A stretch of DNA of 64,000 nucleotides from Marinococcus sp. PL1-022 (GCF_033845285.1 NZ_JAWXCX010000001.1:1689495-1753494), one strand, 5' to 3'; positions 35,116-43,958 are shown, counted from the stretch's first letter. The notes: generated from the sequence alone by a model not told the origin. Numbers and translations are program-made.

Positions 35116-36471
35116 TTAATTGGCTGTCATGCATCGCTTTTCTCTCTGTTCATAAAAAGGTGTTAAAAACAATTTCTCGTATTCTGCAGCAAGCTGCAGC
35201 ACCGTTGCCTCCTGATACCACCCTCCAACTAATTGAATACCCACAGGCAATTGTCCACCGGAAAGACCCCCGGGCATCGATAGTGCGGGATGCCCTGTGA
35301 TATCGAATGGAGTCGTATACCTGGTCATCGCATCACTGATATCCTCACCGGTTGAAACGATGTTTTCCCCAAGACGCGGCGGGGTAATAGGAAGAGTAGG
35401 TGTTACTAAAATATCCACTTGTGTAAATATACTGGAAAGCCTGAGTGTCATTTCCTTCTTATGCTGAAGCGCTTCCAAATACTCTAAAGCAGAAGCATTT
35501 TCTCCCCGTTCAAACGTTGGGCCGATATCTTCTGCGTAATCATCAAGAGAGGCTTTCCCCTGATGTGCGAGTGTGACCTCCGGTGCAGCAATTATTCGGG
35601 CCAGGCTCATAGAATGACTAAAGAAGTTCGTATCCACCTCTATTAATTCAGCTCCCATCGAACGGCAATTCTCCAGAAACTGATCATATACCGTCCGCAC
35701 TTCCGCACTCATGCCTTCATTAAAGTATTGTTTAGGAACGCCCAGCTTGAGCGGCTTTTCCCCTATCTGTGGGTTTCCTGGAGCGTTTTTCTGCATGCCG
35801 TGAAGCAGTAGTGAAACATCCGATACATAATTAGCCATCGGCCCTGCATGATCCATTGAAGTGGATAAAGGAAAAATGCCTTCTGTGCTGATAAGTCCGT
35901 ATGTTGGCTTTAATCCGACGATTCCTGTACATGAGGCCGGTATTCTGATGGACCCTGAAGTATCTGTGCCGACGGAGCCGTAGCAAAAGCCGGCAGCTAC
36001 AGCAGCTGCCGAGCCGCCGCTGGATCCTCCTACCATGCAATCCTCGTGCCACGGGTTAAGAACATCTCCGTAAAAAGGATTTTTTGATGTGATCCCAAAC
36101 GCATACTCATGTAAATTGTTCTTTCCCAAAGTAATCGCGCTACGGCTTTTTAGATTCGTTACCACCTCAGCATCTTCTTCGGGAACATAATCCCTATCAA
36201 TCCAGGAGCCGTTCGTCGTTTTTGTTCCTTTAGTGTTAATAATGTCTTTGTATGAAACAGGGACGCCCGCCAATTCACTTTCGTGACGCCCCTCTTCAAA
36301 CGCTCTGGTTATGTTTTTTGCTTCATGTACTGCTTCATCTTCTGTAACGGTAATAAAGGAACGCAGTTCGTTCTCCCGGGCTTTTACTTTCTGCAGACAG
36401 TCTGTAATTATTTCCTCCGGGGAAAACCATTTATGACGGTATCCCTTGTGCATGTATTGGATGGAATTCAT
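35116..36471 (-). CDS. Amidase signature family hydrolase
   Basis: 451-residue amidase with the Ser-cisSer-Lys triad: Lys in VPVSYKDIINTKG, cis-Ser in GGSSGGSAAAVAAG, nucleophilic Ser in GTDTSGSIRIPASCTG. It resembles GatA in sequence but no gatC or gatB is adjacent and the context is catabolic, so it is more likely a hydrolase of an amide or carbamoyl compound. It is 21 bases after the tandem SnoaL-like gene and about 70 before the binding protein. Confidence 0.88.
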   Translation of the reverse strand: MNSIQYMHKGYRHKWFSPEEIITDCLQKVKARENELRSFITVTEDEAVHEAKNITRAFEEGRHESELAGVPVSYKDIINTKGTKTTNGSWIDRDYVPEEDAEVVTNLKSRSAITLGKNNLHEYAFGITSKNPFYGDVLNPWHEDCMVGGSSGGSAAAVAAGFCYGSVGTDTSGSIRIPASCTGIVGLKPTYGLISTEGIFPLSTSMDHAGPMANYVSDVSLLLHGMQKNAPGNPQIGEKPLKLGVPKQYFNEGMSAEVRTVYDQFLENCRSMGAELIEVDTNFFSHSMSLARIIAAPEVTLAHQGKASLDDYAEDIGPTFERGENASALEYLEALQHKKEMTLRLSSIFTQVDILVTPTLPITPPRLGENIVSTGEDISDAMTRYTTPFDITGHPALSMPGGLSGGQLPVGIQLVGGWYQEATVLQLAAEYEKLFLTPFYEQREKRCMTAN

Positions 36472-36492
36472 AATACCTCCCTCCAGCGATTG

Positions 36493-37773
36493 TTATGAAA
36501 CACCGGTAAAGTTACCATCCTCAGAGGAAAACTGGTTGTCGCCATCCTCATTGCTCTCTTCCATTTGAGCATAGATCTGGCGCAGCACTTCCATGCCGTC
36601 AAACAGCATCCATTCCTCCTGAATTTTTTTATTGCGGACTTTAAAATGGTTCATCCCGTTGATTTCCACTGCTTTTCCGCTTGGGGAACCGAAATAGCCG
36701 ATACCTCCGTGCACCCCTTGAATTCTCCAGCGTACAGCTACATCCCAATCATCATCCGAGCCTTTTTTGTTGCAGGTCACCCGGTCGAGCAGCACCTTTG
36801 CGTTCGGCACAGAGGCAAACAGATTAATGAACATGCCCTGGATTTCACTGTGTCCGACCATATCTTTATTGCACACGTAATGAATCACGGCATTGCTTTC
36901 GTAAAAATTCTTTATATAATTAAACGAGCGCCGTTCCCACACTTTGTTAAACATTCCGAGTATAAAATCACCAATTTCAAAATCTTCATGCTGTGGGATA
37001 TATTCCTTTGGCGGCAGTCCTTCTTCTGCCGACTGGGACAGGCTGAACTGCAGGTTTGGAGCCAGCTGCTTTGTCTGCTTGGCGGTACGCTTCGCTATTT
37101 CCACCGGATCATAGCCGAGCTGCTGCACGAGGTGGTGCGTATCCATCACGAGCCATTCTTCATATATTTTATTTTCATGAATCAGGCAGTCGGCAGTGGT
37201 CCGGAAAACGACTCTTTTTCCTGTCGCAGGACCGTAAAGGGTATCACCAATATTTGTTGCTACGGACCGGCCGCGGTGGGAGGTGAAAAAGCCTTCTTCA
37301 TCATTGCCGGACCATACTATGCTCCAGCCAAGGCCTGTACGGTCAGGGAATGCCTGCAGGGTTTGCAGCGTGCCCGAAATTACTTCGTTGACACCGTGGC
37401 TGTTAATCAGCCCGCGGTGGATCTGCACACCGTGACTGTACGTATCATAGATAAGCCCGATGTCCTTCTCCTTCCAGATCTGCCGGGTGATCCGTACAAT
37501 ATAGTCAACGATATTGTGATAATCCCCGTAGCCCTTCATCGACTGCTTTTTGATTTCATGCTCCGGGATACGCAGGTAATCCTCATCATCCCGGGCGTCC
37601 ATCGCATTTACTTCACTGCCGTCAGCGTAATGGATCAAATGCTTGTGAGCGGTATCCTTACCGCCGCCCTTGGCTTCAGAACCCTGCTTTTCCTCCTGTG
37701 CCGGCTTTTCGTTCCCGGCTGTCAGAGACTCTTCCTGCTTTTTTCCTGTTTTGGCTGCATTTTTGTTTTCCAT
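36493..37773 (-). CDS. Tandem SnoaL/NTF2-like domain protein
   Basis: 426 residues. The first 60 are charged and low in complexity (Lys/Glu/Gly). Two NTF2-like domains follow, about 75-215 (ending TTADCLIHENKIYEEWLVMD) and 245-400 (ending HFKVRNKKIQEEWMLFDG). The repeated IYEEW/IQEEW motif shows the duplication. Such domains act as dehydratases, isomerases or ester cyclases, or only bind ligands. Start ATG 37773 has AGGAGGG six bases away. I know no characterised protein of this architecture; it lies in the catabolic operon between cupin and amidase. Confidence 0.72.
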   Translation of the reverse strand: MENKNAAKTGKKQEESLTAGNEKPAQEEKQGSEAKGGGKDTAHKHLIHYADGSEVNAMDARDDEDYLRIPEHEIKKQSMKGYGDYHNIVDYIVRITRQIWKEKDIGLIYDTYSHGVQIHRGLINSHGVNEVISGTLQTLQAFPDRTGLGWSIVWSGNDEEGFFTSHRGRSVATNIGDTLYGPATGKRVVFRTTADCLIHENKIYEEWLVMDTHHLVQQLGYDPVEIAKRTAKQTKQLAPNLQFSLSQSAEEGLPPKEYIPQHEDFEIGDFILGMFNKVWERRSFNYIKNFYESNAVIHYVCNKDMVGHSEIQGMFINLFASVPNAKVLLDRVTCNKKGSDDDWDVAVRWRIQGVHGGIGYFGSPSGKAVEINGMNHFKVRNKKIQEEWMLFDGMEVLRQIYAQMEESNEDGDNQFSSEDGNFTGVS

Positions 37774-37852
37774 CAAACACCCTCCTGAGCATTGGTTGTA
37801 TCTCGCTTGCCTATAGACTACCGTCTATGCAACTCTCTTATTATATATTTTT

Positions 37853-38458
37853 TCACTCTCCCATCTTCAGTTTTTCTGCCATTTCTTTTTCTCTTTCCTT
37901 AAAATCCTCCGGCGGCACCATTTTGCCTTTTTCGTCTGCATTAAACCCGTATTGGGAGGCTTTTTTCATTACGTCCGGCGCCCAGTAGGGATCCTTCCCT
38001 TCAAACACTTCATGTTGCTCGAGCACTGCAAACAGCCAGGCATCCTCATCGCTTACATTTTCCAGACCGCGGTACAGCCCTTTCGGCAGTGTAATCAAAT
38101 CCCATTCTTCCAGGATGGCTTCGCCTTCAATCTCGTCCGGACCTTCACCCCAATAAAAACGCCATTTTCCGCTCAGCGGCATGAACGATTCAATATAATC
38201 GTGCGTATGAAAGGCCGGTCCATTTCCGGGCGGCGCCTTGACCATTCCAATCTGAAAGCCGTGCGGCTCCGTAATAATCGGGTTATATTCAGGATTTTCG
38301 CTTGCTGTATCCCCGATCACCGCGTAATTGATCCGGTTGTGGCCCGGGATAATGCTGTCGATAAACATCAGCGGAATGCCCTGCGATTTCATATCCTTAA
38401 ATCGTACAATCCGTTCCTTCATTTGTTCATTAATGCTTTTTGTCGAGTTTTCATTCAT
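37853..38458 (-). CDS. Cupin domain protein
   Basis: 201 residues. Central cupin with motif 1 GPAFHTHDYIESFMPLSGKW (His-X-His...Glu metal ligands, plus Gly) and motif 2 EEWDLITLPKGLYRGLEN, in which the usual second-motif His is replaced, so metal binding may rely on three residues. Long charged C-terminal helix. It resembles cupins found in sugar and aromatic catabolic clusters; could be an isomerase, dioxygenase or sensor. Part of the LacI-controlled operon. Confidence 0.78.
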   Translation of the reverse strand: MNENSTKSINEQMKERIVRFKDMKSQGIPLMFIDSIIPGHNRINYAVIGDTASENPEYNPIITEPHGFQIGMVKAPPGNGPAFHTHDYIESFMPLSGKWRFYWGEGPDEIEGEAILEEWDLITLPKGLYRGLENVSDEDAWLFAVLEQHEVFEGKDPYWAPDVMKKASQYGFNADEKGKMVPPEDFKEREKEMAEKLKMGE

Positions 38459-38507
38459 GTAATAGTCCTCCTAAGACTCTGTTGTTTTTTTTATTATTGG
38501 AAGCTTC

Positions 38508-39272
38508 TCACCAGACAGTCCAGCCGCCATCGACGAGGATCGTCTGCCCGGTAACCATATCGGAGGAAGCCGAACTGAGAAATGCTACGGCTCCGAAAAG
38601 GTCCTCTGGACGGGCCAGCCTGCCAAGCGGAATTCTGGCAAGCACTTCCTCTTTAAACTCTGTATCTTCAAACATTTTTTCTGTCATCGGTGTTTCGATA
38701 AAGGTGGGGGCTACAGCATTAACGTTGATACCGTCAGAAGCCCATTCAATGGCCAGCGACTTGGTCAGCTGCGTAATTCCTCCCTTGCTCGAGCTGTAGG
38801 CTGCGCGGTTATAGTAACCGACAAAAGCCATCTGGGAGGACATATTGATAATTTTTCCGTGTCCTGCCTCACGCATCCATTTTCCGGCCGCCTGACAGGC
38901 AAAAAAGACGCTTTTTAGATTAATGTCGTGGATGCGGTCCCACTGCTCCTCCGTCACCTCTTCTGCCGGCGCCGGAATGTTCGTGCCGGCATTGTTCAGA
39001 AGCACGTCAATCCGGCCAAACTGTTTGTAAATACTCGCGAACAGCTCATCCAGATATTCGATGTTGGTTAAATCAAACGGGAATGGCTCAGCGGATCGGC
39101 CCTTCTCCTGAATCATCCGGGCCGTTTCCTGTAAAGCCTGCTCATCCCGGGCTACCAACGCCACGTTGGCGCCGGCCTCAGCCAGCATGACCGCTATTTC
39201 TTTTCCAATGCCTTTATTAGCACCCGTAACGACGATCGTTTTCCCTTCTAAAGAGAATAGATTAGCGCTGAT
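38508..39272 (-). CDS. SDR family oxidoreductase with apparent ATC start codon
   Basis: Classical SDR of 254 residues: nucleotide motif TGANKGIG, NNAG, catalytic Ser in MSSQMAF, Tyr-X3-Lys in YSSSKGG, and the closing VDGGWTVW. The nucleotide-binding motif lies upstream of the first ATG (39188), so translation from there would be non-functional. The reading frame begins GCC ATC AGC GCT AAT, and a perfect AGGAGG sits seven bases before ATC. There is no ATG, GTG or TTG between that site and the TGXXXGIG motif. Either ATC is used at low efficiency or the start codon was lost and the gene is dying. First gene of the catabolic operon. Confidence 0.75.
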   Translation of the reverse strand: MSANLFSLEGKTIVVTGANKGIGKEIAVMLAEAGANVALVARDEQALQETARMIQEKGRSAEPFPFDLTNIEYLDELFASIYKQFGRIDVLLNNAGTNIPAPAEEVTEEQWDRIHDINLKSVFFACQAAGKWMREAGHGKIINMSSQMAFVGYYNRAAYSSSKGGITQLTKSLAIEWASDGINVNAVAPTFIETPMTEKMFEDTEFKEEVLARIPLGRLARPEDLFGAVAFLSSASSDMVTGQTILVDGGWTVW

Positions 39273-39288
39273 GGCTTTTCCTCCTTTT

Positions 39289-39336
39289 TTGTATACGTAT
39301 TCAAAACACTCAAAAATTTTATGAATACGTATACAG
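39289..39336 (-). promoter_or_regulatory. Double LacI-type operator in the promoter of the catabolic operon
   Basis: Two palindromes, TTGTATAC|GTATTCAA (39289-39304) and ATGAATAC|GTATACAG (39321-39336), have centres 32 bp apart, about three helical turns. They match 15 and 13 of 16 positions of the site upstream of the second HisD gene. A possible -10 TAAAAT lies between them on the minus strand with TTGCCT 19 bases further upstream. Confidence 0.75.
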
Positions 39337-39355
39337 TAACAGGCAAGCGTTTATT

Positions 39356-39369
39356 TGTAAACGCTTTCT
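39356..39369. promoter_or_regulatory. CcpA cre-like site
   Basis: TGTAAACGCTTTCT matches 13 of 14 positions of the cre consensus TGWAANCGNTNWCA. It is also half of a wider inverted repeat (AAGCGTTTA / TAAACGCTT, 39346-39367). It lies just upstream of the double operator, so the operon is probably under catabolite repression as well. Confidence 0.6.
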
Positions 39370-39385
39370 CCATTTTTAATTTTAT

Positions 39386-40393
39386 TTACGTTGTACTCCG
39401 CTCAATTAAAATTGGTTCAATAACCTCGTCCGTATAGTCTTCCTGCTTTTCTCCGGCGGCCAATAAATTAATTAATTTTTCCACTGCCAAAAGCGACATA
39501 CGTTCATGCTGCTGCGAAATAGTCGTTAAATCTATTAAAGGATTCGCCGCAAGATTGATATTATCAAAGCCAATAACTGCCAAATCTCCCGGCACGTGCA
39601 CCCTCATCGTTTTACAGCTCTCCATGATGGCAAGCGCCATCTGGTCTGAAGCGGCAAATACAGCTGTCGCCGGATCCGGGCCCTGCATTATTTCTTTTAT
39701 ATAATCCGAAATCGCTGTATTCTCTAAATCACCAACGTAAACGAGCCCAGGATCATAAGGAATATTATATTCTTCGAGCTTGTTTTCGTAGCCAATATTT
39801 CGTTCATACAGAGTCGAATACTTTGTTAATAATGTTGCAAACCCGATTCGTTTATGTCCTTTTCCGATTAAATGCTCCATCGCCATATGAGCGCCCTTAA
39901 CGTTATCGAGCACAAAGGAATGACCCTTTTTAGAATACGTTTTTGTATTATACAAAACGACAGGCGTATCCGAGGCGTACAGCCGGTGGATTTCTTCTTC
40001 GTATCTTTCCACGGATCCTACAATGATCCCTTCCACGCGCTTTCCGATCAGCGTATCAATCGCTGTTTTTAAATTATCACTGCTGTGATTGGTATCTGTT
40101 AATATGACGTCATAGCCTTTTTTTCTGGCTTCGGTGATAATAATTTTCGCGGTTTCCGCAAAAAAGGTATTTGCTATGTCCCCGACAATTAAGCCAATCG
40201 TTCCGGTTTTTCGTTTGTTTAAACTTCTCGCGACCTCATCCGGCGTAAAGCCCATCTCATCTATCGCGCTTAACACCTTCTGCCGTGTGGCCTCCTTGAT
40301 ATAAGGATAGTTGTTAATTACTCTTGAAACCGTTGCCTGGGACACGCCTGCTTTTTTGGCTACATCGTTGGACGTCACCGTTAGCTTCACCAC
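39386..40393 (-). CDS. LacI family transcriptional regulator
   Basis: 335 residues. The N-terminal HTH is TSNDVAKKAGVSQATVSRVI followed by the hinge helix region DEVARSLNKRKT; residues 60-335 are a periplasmic-binding-protein-like sensor domain (GTIGLIVGDIANTFFAE, then AVFAASDQMALAIMES and DLAVIGFDN). It starts with GTG at 40393 after AAAGGTGA. It lies between the two operators' operon and the second HisD gene; four matching palindromes, one in its own promoter, mark it as the local autoregulated repressor. Confidence 0.93.
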   Translation of the reverse strand: MVKLTVTSNDVAKKAGVSQATVSRVINNYPYIKEATRQKVLSAIDEMGFTPDEVARSLNKRKTGTIGLIVGDIANTFFAETAKIIITEARKKGYDVILTDTNHSSDNLKTAIDTLIGKRVEGIIVGSVERYEEEIHRLYASDTPVVLYNTKTYSKKGHSFVLDNVKGAHMAMEHLIGKGHKRIGFATLLTKYSTLYERNIGYENKLEEYNIPYDPGLVYVGDLENTAISDYIKEIMQGPDPATAVFAASDQMALAIMESCKTMRVHVPGDLAVIGFDNINLAANPLIDLTTISQQHERMSLLAVEKLINLLAAGEKQEDYTDEVIEPILIERSTT

Positions 40394-40422
40394 TTACCAA
40401 TCACCTTTTCATATTCCCGAAA

Positions 40423-40446
40423 TTAGTTGAATGCGTATTCAACTAA
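40423..40446. promoter_or_regulatory. LacI-type operator upstream of lacI-family gene
   Basis: A 24-bp palindrome with core TTGAATGC|GTATTCAA, extended by TTAG and CTAA at its ends; only the pair nearest the centre but one is mismatched. Thirty bases upstream of the regulator's GTG, implying autoregulation. Confidence 0.78.
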
Positions 40447-40494
40447 CCTTAAATTAGCACATTTATCCATATAGTTCAATTTTCATGCCGGTGG

Positions 40495-41775
40495 TCAGTC
40501 GGTGGTGCTGTATCTTTGCACACGTAATGATGCCTGAGCTTTATGCCCCATGAAGCCTTCGAGCTCGCAAAGACGTTCGGCGTATCTGCCTATTTCTGCA
40601 CTGGCTTCCTCCGTTACGCGCTGATACGTGCAATTTTTCAAGAACTTGCCTACCCATAGACCGCCGGTATATTTTGCCGCCTGCTTGGTCGGAAGTGTAT
40701 GATTGGTCCCGATGACTTTGTCTCCGTAAGCGACATTCGTTTCTGGCCCGAGAAAGAGAGCTCCGTAGTTTGTCATGTTTTCCAGAAAGTAATCCGGGTC
40801 CCTGGTAAGAACCTCTACGTGTTCATAGGCGAGCTTATCCGCTTCACGAACCGCTTCTTCCACATCTTCCACGACGATGATAGAACCATTATCACGCCAC
40901 GCCTGCTCTGCGACTTCCGCTGTCGGGAGTGTTTTTAGCTGACGGGCAATTTCCTCCTCCAGAGACTCGGCAAGCGATTGGGACGTTGTAATAAGGGCGC
41001 CCGGGGACGTTGGTCCGTGCTCTGCCTGACCGAGAATGTCGGTAGCCACCATTTCCACGTCGGCCGTTTCATCAGCAATCACAAGCGTTTCGGTCGGGCC
41101 TGCAAATAAATCAATCCCCACTCTGCCGTACAGCTGCCGCTTGGCTTCCGCTACAAAGGCGTTGCCCGGTCCGACAATCATATCCACCGGCTGAATCGTT
41201 TCTGTTCCGACTGCCATGGCGGTCATTGCCTGCACTCCTCCCAGCAGATAGATTTCATCCGCCCCGGCCATATGCATAGCTGCCACCGTAGCTGCCGGTA
41301 TTTCCCCATTACTCGGGGGCGTACAGGCGATCACTCTGTCGACCCCGGCGACCTTCGCTGTCACAATACTCATATGGGAAGAGGCCACCATCGGATAGCG
41401 TCCGCCCGGGATATAGCAGCCTACGCTGTTCACCGGGATGTTTTTATGTCCTAAAATAACGCCGGGCCGCGTTTCCACTTCAATATCCTGAATGGACTCC
41501 CGCTGATGCCGGGCAAAATTTTGAATTTGCGACTGCGCAAAGGTAATATCATCAATCACCTGCTGCGGCAGTTCATCCATCACCTGCTGAATGGTTTCCG
41601 TCGACAGGCGGAACGATTCCGGCGACCATTTGTCGAATTTCTCAGAAAGCTCCCGGACCGCTTCATCCCCCCGCTGCTCTACATCCTGAATGATCGCCTG
41701 CACCGCCTGCTGAACCTTCGTGTCCGCCTCCTGTTTCTCCTGATCGCTTTTTCCTCGTTTCAGATAAGTGGGCAT
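40495..41775 (-). CDS. Histidinol dehydrogenase-family alcohol dehydrogenase (catabolic paralogue 2)
   Basis: 426 residues, second HisD-family enzyme of the island and clearly homologous to the copy at 30603-31859, but not a recent duplicate. Catalytic and metal residues are conserved: [30 protein letters not shown] and [16 protein letters not shown] at 41775 follows GGAGG. Its promoter carries the best palindrome of the LacI set and a cre-like site. Having two such dehydrogenases suggests two successive or parallel alcohol-to-acid oxidations in the pathway. Confidence 0.85.
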   Translation of the reverse strand: MPTYLKRGKSDQEKQEADTKVQQAVQAIIQDVEQRGDEAVRELSEKFDKWSPESFRLSTETIQQVMDELPQQVIDDITFAQSQIQNFARHQRESIQDIEVETRPGVILGHKNIPVNSVGCYIPGGRYPMVASSHMSIVTAKVAGVDRVIACTPPSNGEIPAATVAAMHMAGADEIYLLGGVQAMTAMAVGTETIQPVDMIVGPGNAFVAEAKRQLYGRVGIDLFAGPTETLVIADETADVEMVATDILGQAEHGPTSPGALITTSQSLAESLEEEIARQLKTLPTAEVAEQAWRDNGSIIVVEDVEEAVREADKLAYEHVEVLTRDPDYFLENMTNYGALFLGPETNVAYGDKVIGTNHTLPTKQAAKYTGGLWVGKFLKNCTYQRVTEEASAEIGRYAERLCELEGFMGHKAQASLRVQRYSTTD

Positions 41776-41794
41776 CAAGCATCCTCCTTTAATT

Positions 41795-41845
41795 TTGAAT
41801 ACGTATTCAATATAAACCAAACTTTTTCTTTTGTAAACGCTTTAT
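41795..41845 (-). promoter_or_regulatory. Promoter with perfect LacI-type operator and cre-like site, second HisD gene
   Basis: Minus-strand promoter: -35 TTTACA, 17 bases, -10 TATATT (41809-41814). The perfect palindrome TTGAATAC|GTATTCAA at 41795-41810 overlaps the -10 and the expected start site. TGTAAACGCTTTAT at 41832-41845 matches 12 of 14 cre positions and overlaps the -35. A repressor and CcpA would both block RNA polymerase here. Confidence 0.78.
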
Positions 41846-41867
41846 TAAATAGCCTGACTGCTTTTTT

Positions 41868-41908
41868 ATAAAAAATACGGTGCCCGTTTATGATAAACAG
41901 ACACCGTA
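41868..41908 (-). terminator. Terminator of the GH120 gene
   Basis: TACGGTG and CACCGTA, with a further inner TGTTTAT/ATAAACG pairing, form a stem that is followed on the minus strand by six T, directly after the beta-xylosidase stop. Confidence 0.75.
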
Positions 41909-41918
41909 CTATTAAAAA

Positions 41919-43841
41919 TTAACCCCACACCTTTATTTCATTTTTACCAGCCTGCAGCTGCCCAATCGGTCCCAGCACGTCGGCTTTGGCTTTTTGCTTG
42001 CCTAAGAAGTCCTTCTCTATCCGGAGCTCGCTTCCGTCCGGATTTTCAAAATCCGCATCCACGATACGCGCCCGCTCCAGGTTTCCTGTATGCTTTATCT
42101 CCCCGCGCATTTGTTCAAATTCACCGGGCAGTTCACAGGACAGATACACCTCATCCCCTTTTTCAATTATCGTCAGCTGGGGATCAAAAGCGTCGTTAGT
42201 TAATGCCTCATGCTCCCCTTCAAACGGAACCGCCCCATTAAAGTAAGCATTATGATTAATGTAGACCGGCTGCTCTATACTGTGGAACGCTTCATGGTCC
42301 AAGCCGACCTGATCCACCTTTTCGATATATTCCTCAAGCGACGCCGTGTATCCGTTAAAATGGGACGTGCCTACATCATTCAAATCCGATTTTCCTACAA
42401 ACATGTTATTGTAAAAACGATCGTCTCCGCCGTAGACAGGCGCAAATCCTGATACCTCCGTGCTGTGGGGCACGTGATACGGTGTTGCCCGGTCCAGCAT
42501 CTTCTTGTGCACCATTTTGCCCGCAATCAGATTGTTAACGTAAGCTCCTCCCTGTGCATGATTATCCAGGGCATAGTCTGCCGTTAAAATATTATGGTCC
42601 ACCACATACGGTCCGCTGCTCACTTCTACAAAAAGATCACGGCTGTTTCTGTAAAATAGATTTTTGCTTACTCTCGTGCCCTGGGTCTGCCAGTCGAGCC
42701 ATACCCCAAGCGAGCAGTCATGGATACGGTTGCTGTGAATCTGGACATCAATCGCTGCATGCAGTTTAATTCCGGCGATTTCGTGGCCAAAAAACTCCCG
42801 CTTTAATGCGATATTATAAATGTGGTTATGATAGATCTCGCTGAACACGCAGCCCAGATGACCGACCACCCCGTTCTGGCCGCAATCATAAATGGTGTTA
42901 TCACGGATAATGTGAGAGCCGATGCGCTCCTTGCTCCAGCCAATATGCCGGGCCATAAACACAGATTCCAGCTGGTACTGGTAGCCTGGTTTGTCCTTTC
43001 TTCTCGTCCGGTAATTGTCCCCGGTGGACGCTTCCTTTCCAATACTGATCGCACTGCATTTAGAATCGTGAATCACATTGTTTTCAATAATCCACCCCTT
43101 GCTCCAGTTCGGCCCGATCAATCCCGGCTGATCCGCCGTCGGAGGCGTCCACGGCGTTGCTGCCTGGGCCATTTCAAACCCCTGCACCGTGATATAGTTG
43201 AGCCCCGTCAGTTCCGGATAAAAGCAGGCCTTCCGCACGTTTATTTCCACCAGCTCTTTATTCGGGTCAGCGCCCTGAAAATTGGCGAAAATCGTCGTAT
43301 GGCTGCTGTCTGCTTCCGCATACCAGCGGTACGTCGTCTGCTCCGGACGGTGGACAGGAACAGTCGTTTTTGTCCAATGATCCAAAACCTCGGTCTGCTT
43401 TTCGGGATTCAGCACTTCCGCAAAGGTTTCTGCTTCGTAAAAAGACATTCCGTTTAAATACACATCACCCAGATGCCTGCCTGGATTGTGAACGATCCAG
43501 TCCCCGAATATTTTTTCCGTAAATGGATTGTAGTCGCCAAATAACGTGTTTGGGACGTGTGCCTTCCAGACCGTTCCCTCCACCTGTTCCCAGTAGTCAA
43601 TTTGTTCCGAACCTTTAATTACTGCTTTTTCTCCAGGAGCTGCGGTATATATAATTCTCCGGGTCTCACTCCGGCCGCCATTTCGCGGTTTCACCCATTC
43701 TCTGTATTCACCTTCATGCACCACTACGGTGTCTCCCGCGGTGGCTAATGAAGCTGCTCTATTAATTGTTAAAAAAGGTTTTTCCACTGTGCCGTCGTTT
43801 TTGTCAGAGCCGTTTTTTGCTACATGATATTCAAGTGCCAT
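41919..43841 (-). CDS. GH120 beta-xylosidase (right-handed beta-helix)
   Basis: 640 residues without a signal peptide, so cytoplasmic. The sequence closely follows, from memory, Thermoanaerobacterium saccharolyticum XylC, the founding GH120 enzyme: EYHVAKNGSD at the start, GFEMAQAATPWTPPTADQPG, HDSKCSAISIGKEA, GHEIAGIKLHAAIDVQIHSN. The expected nucleophile and acid/base are Asp383 (GVWLDWQTQG) and Glu406 (DLFVEVSSGP), adjacent to Asp382 and Glu405 recalled for XylC. It releases xylose from xylo-oligosaccharides or xylosides taken up into the cell. Divergent from an AraC regulator and upstream of HisD2; no xylose isomerase or xylulokinase is nearby. Confidence 0.9.
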   Translation of the reverse strand: MALEYHVAKNGSDKNDGTVEKPFLTINRAASLATAGDTVVVHEGEYREWVKPRNGGRSETRRIIYTAAPGEKAVIKGSEQIDYWEQVEGTVWKAHVPNTLFGDYNPFTEKIFGDWIVHNPGRHLGDVYLNGMSFYEAETFAEVLNPEKQTEVLDHWTKTTVPVHRPEQTTYRWYAEADSSHTTIFANFQGADPNKELVEINVRKACFYPELTGLNYITVQGFEMAQAATPWTPPTADQPGLIGPNWSKGWIIENNVIHDSKCSAISIGKEASTGDNYRTRRKDKPGYQYQLESVFMARHIGWSKERIGSHIIRDNTIYDCGQNGVVGHLGCVFSEIYHNHIYNIALKREFFGHEIAGIKLHAAIDVQIHSNRIHDCSLGVWLDWQTQGTRVSKNLFYRNSRDLFVEVSSGPYVVDHNILTADYALDNHAQGGAYVNNLIAGKMVHKKMLDRATPYHVPHSTEVSGFAPVYGGDDRFYNNMFVGKSDLNDVGTSHFNGYTASLEEYIEKVDQVGLDHEAFHSIEQPVYINHNAYFNGAVPFEGEHEALTNDAFDPQLTIIEKGDEVYLSCELPGEFEQMRGEIKHTGNLERARIVDADFENPDGSELRIEKDFLGKQKAKADVLGPIGQLQAGKNEIKVWG

Positions 43842-43884
43842 GAAGCTTTCCCCCTTCTATCAATCTGTTTTTATTATAGGCGGG

Positions 43885-43920
43885 AAGCTTCTTATGCTTC
43901 TATTCAAAAAATAGTATAAT
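43885..43920 (+). promoter_or_regulatory. Divergent promoter region of the AraC gene and GH120 gene
   Basis: A TATAAT (43915-43920) with TTATGC 17 bases upstream is a fair promoter for the AraC gene. GAAGC and GCTTC (43884-43900) form a short imperfect palindrome between it and the opposing xylosidase start. No copy of the LacI-type palindrome is present here. Confidence 0.4.
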
Positions 43921-43958
43921 ATAAGACAATATTAGTGTTTTTGAAAGGGGATACAGCT

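Noticed and set aside
35116-36471. GatA subunit of the tRNA amidotransferase
   Set aside because: The amidase signature is shared, but gatC and gatB are absent and the gene lies in a catabolic operon.
36565-37788. 407-codon open frame on the plus strand
   Set aside because: It is antisense to the tandem SnoaL-like gene, has no ribosome-binding site or recognisable domain, and the minus-strand protein is clearly real.
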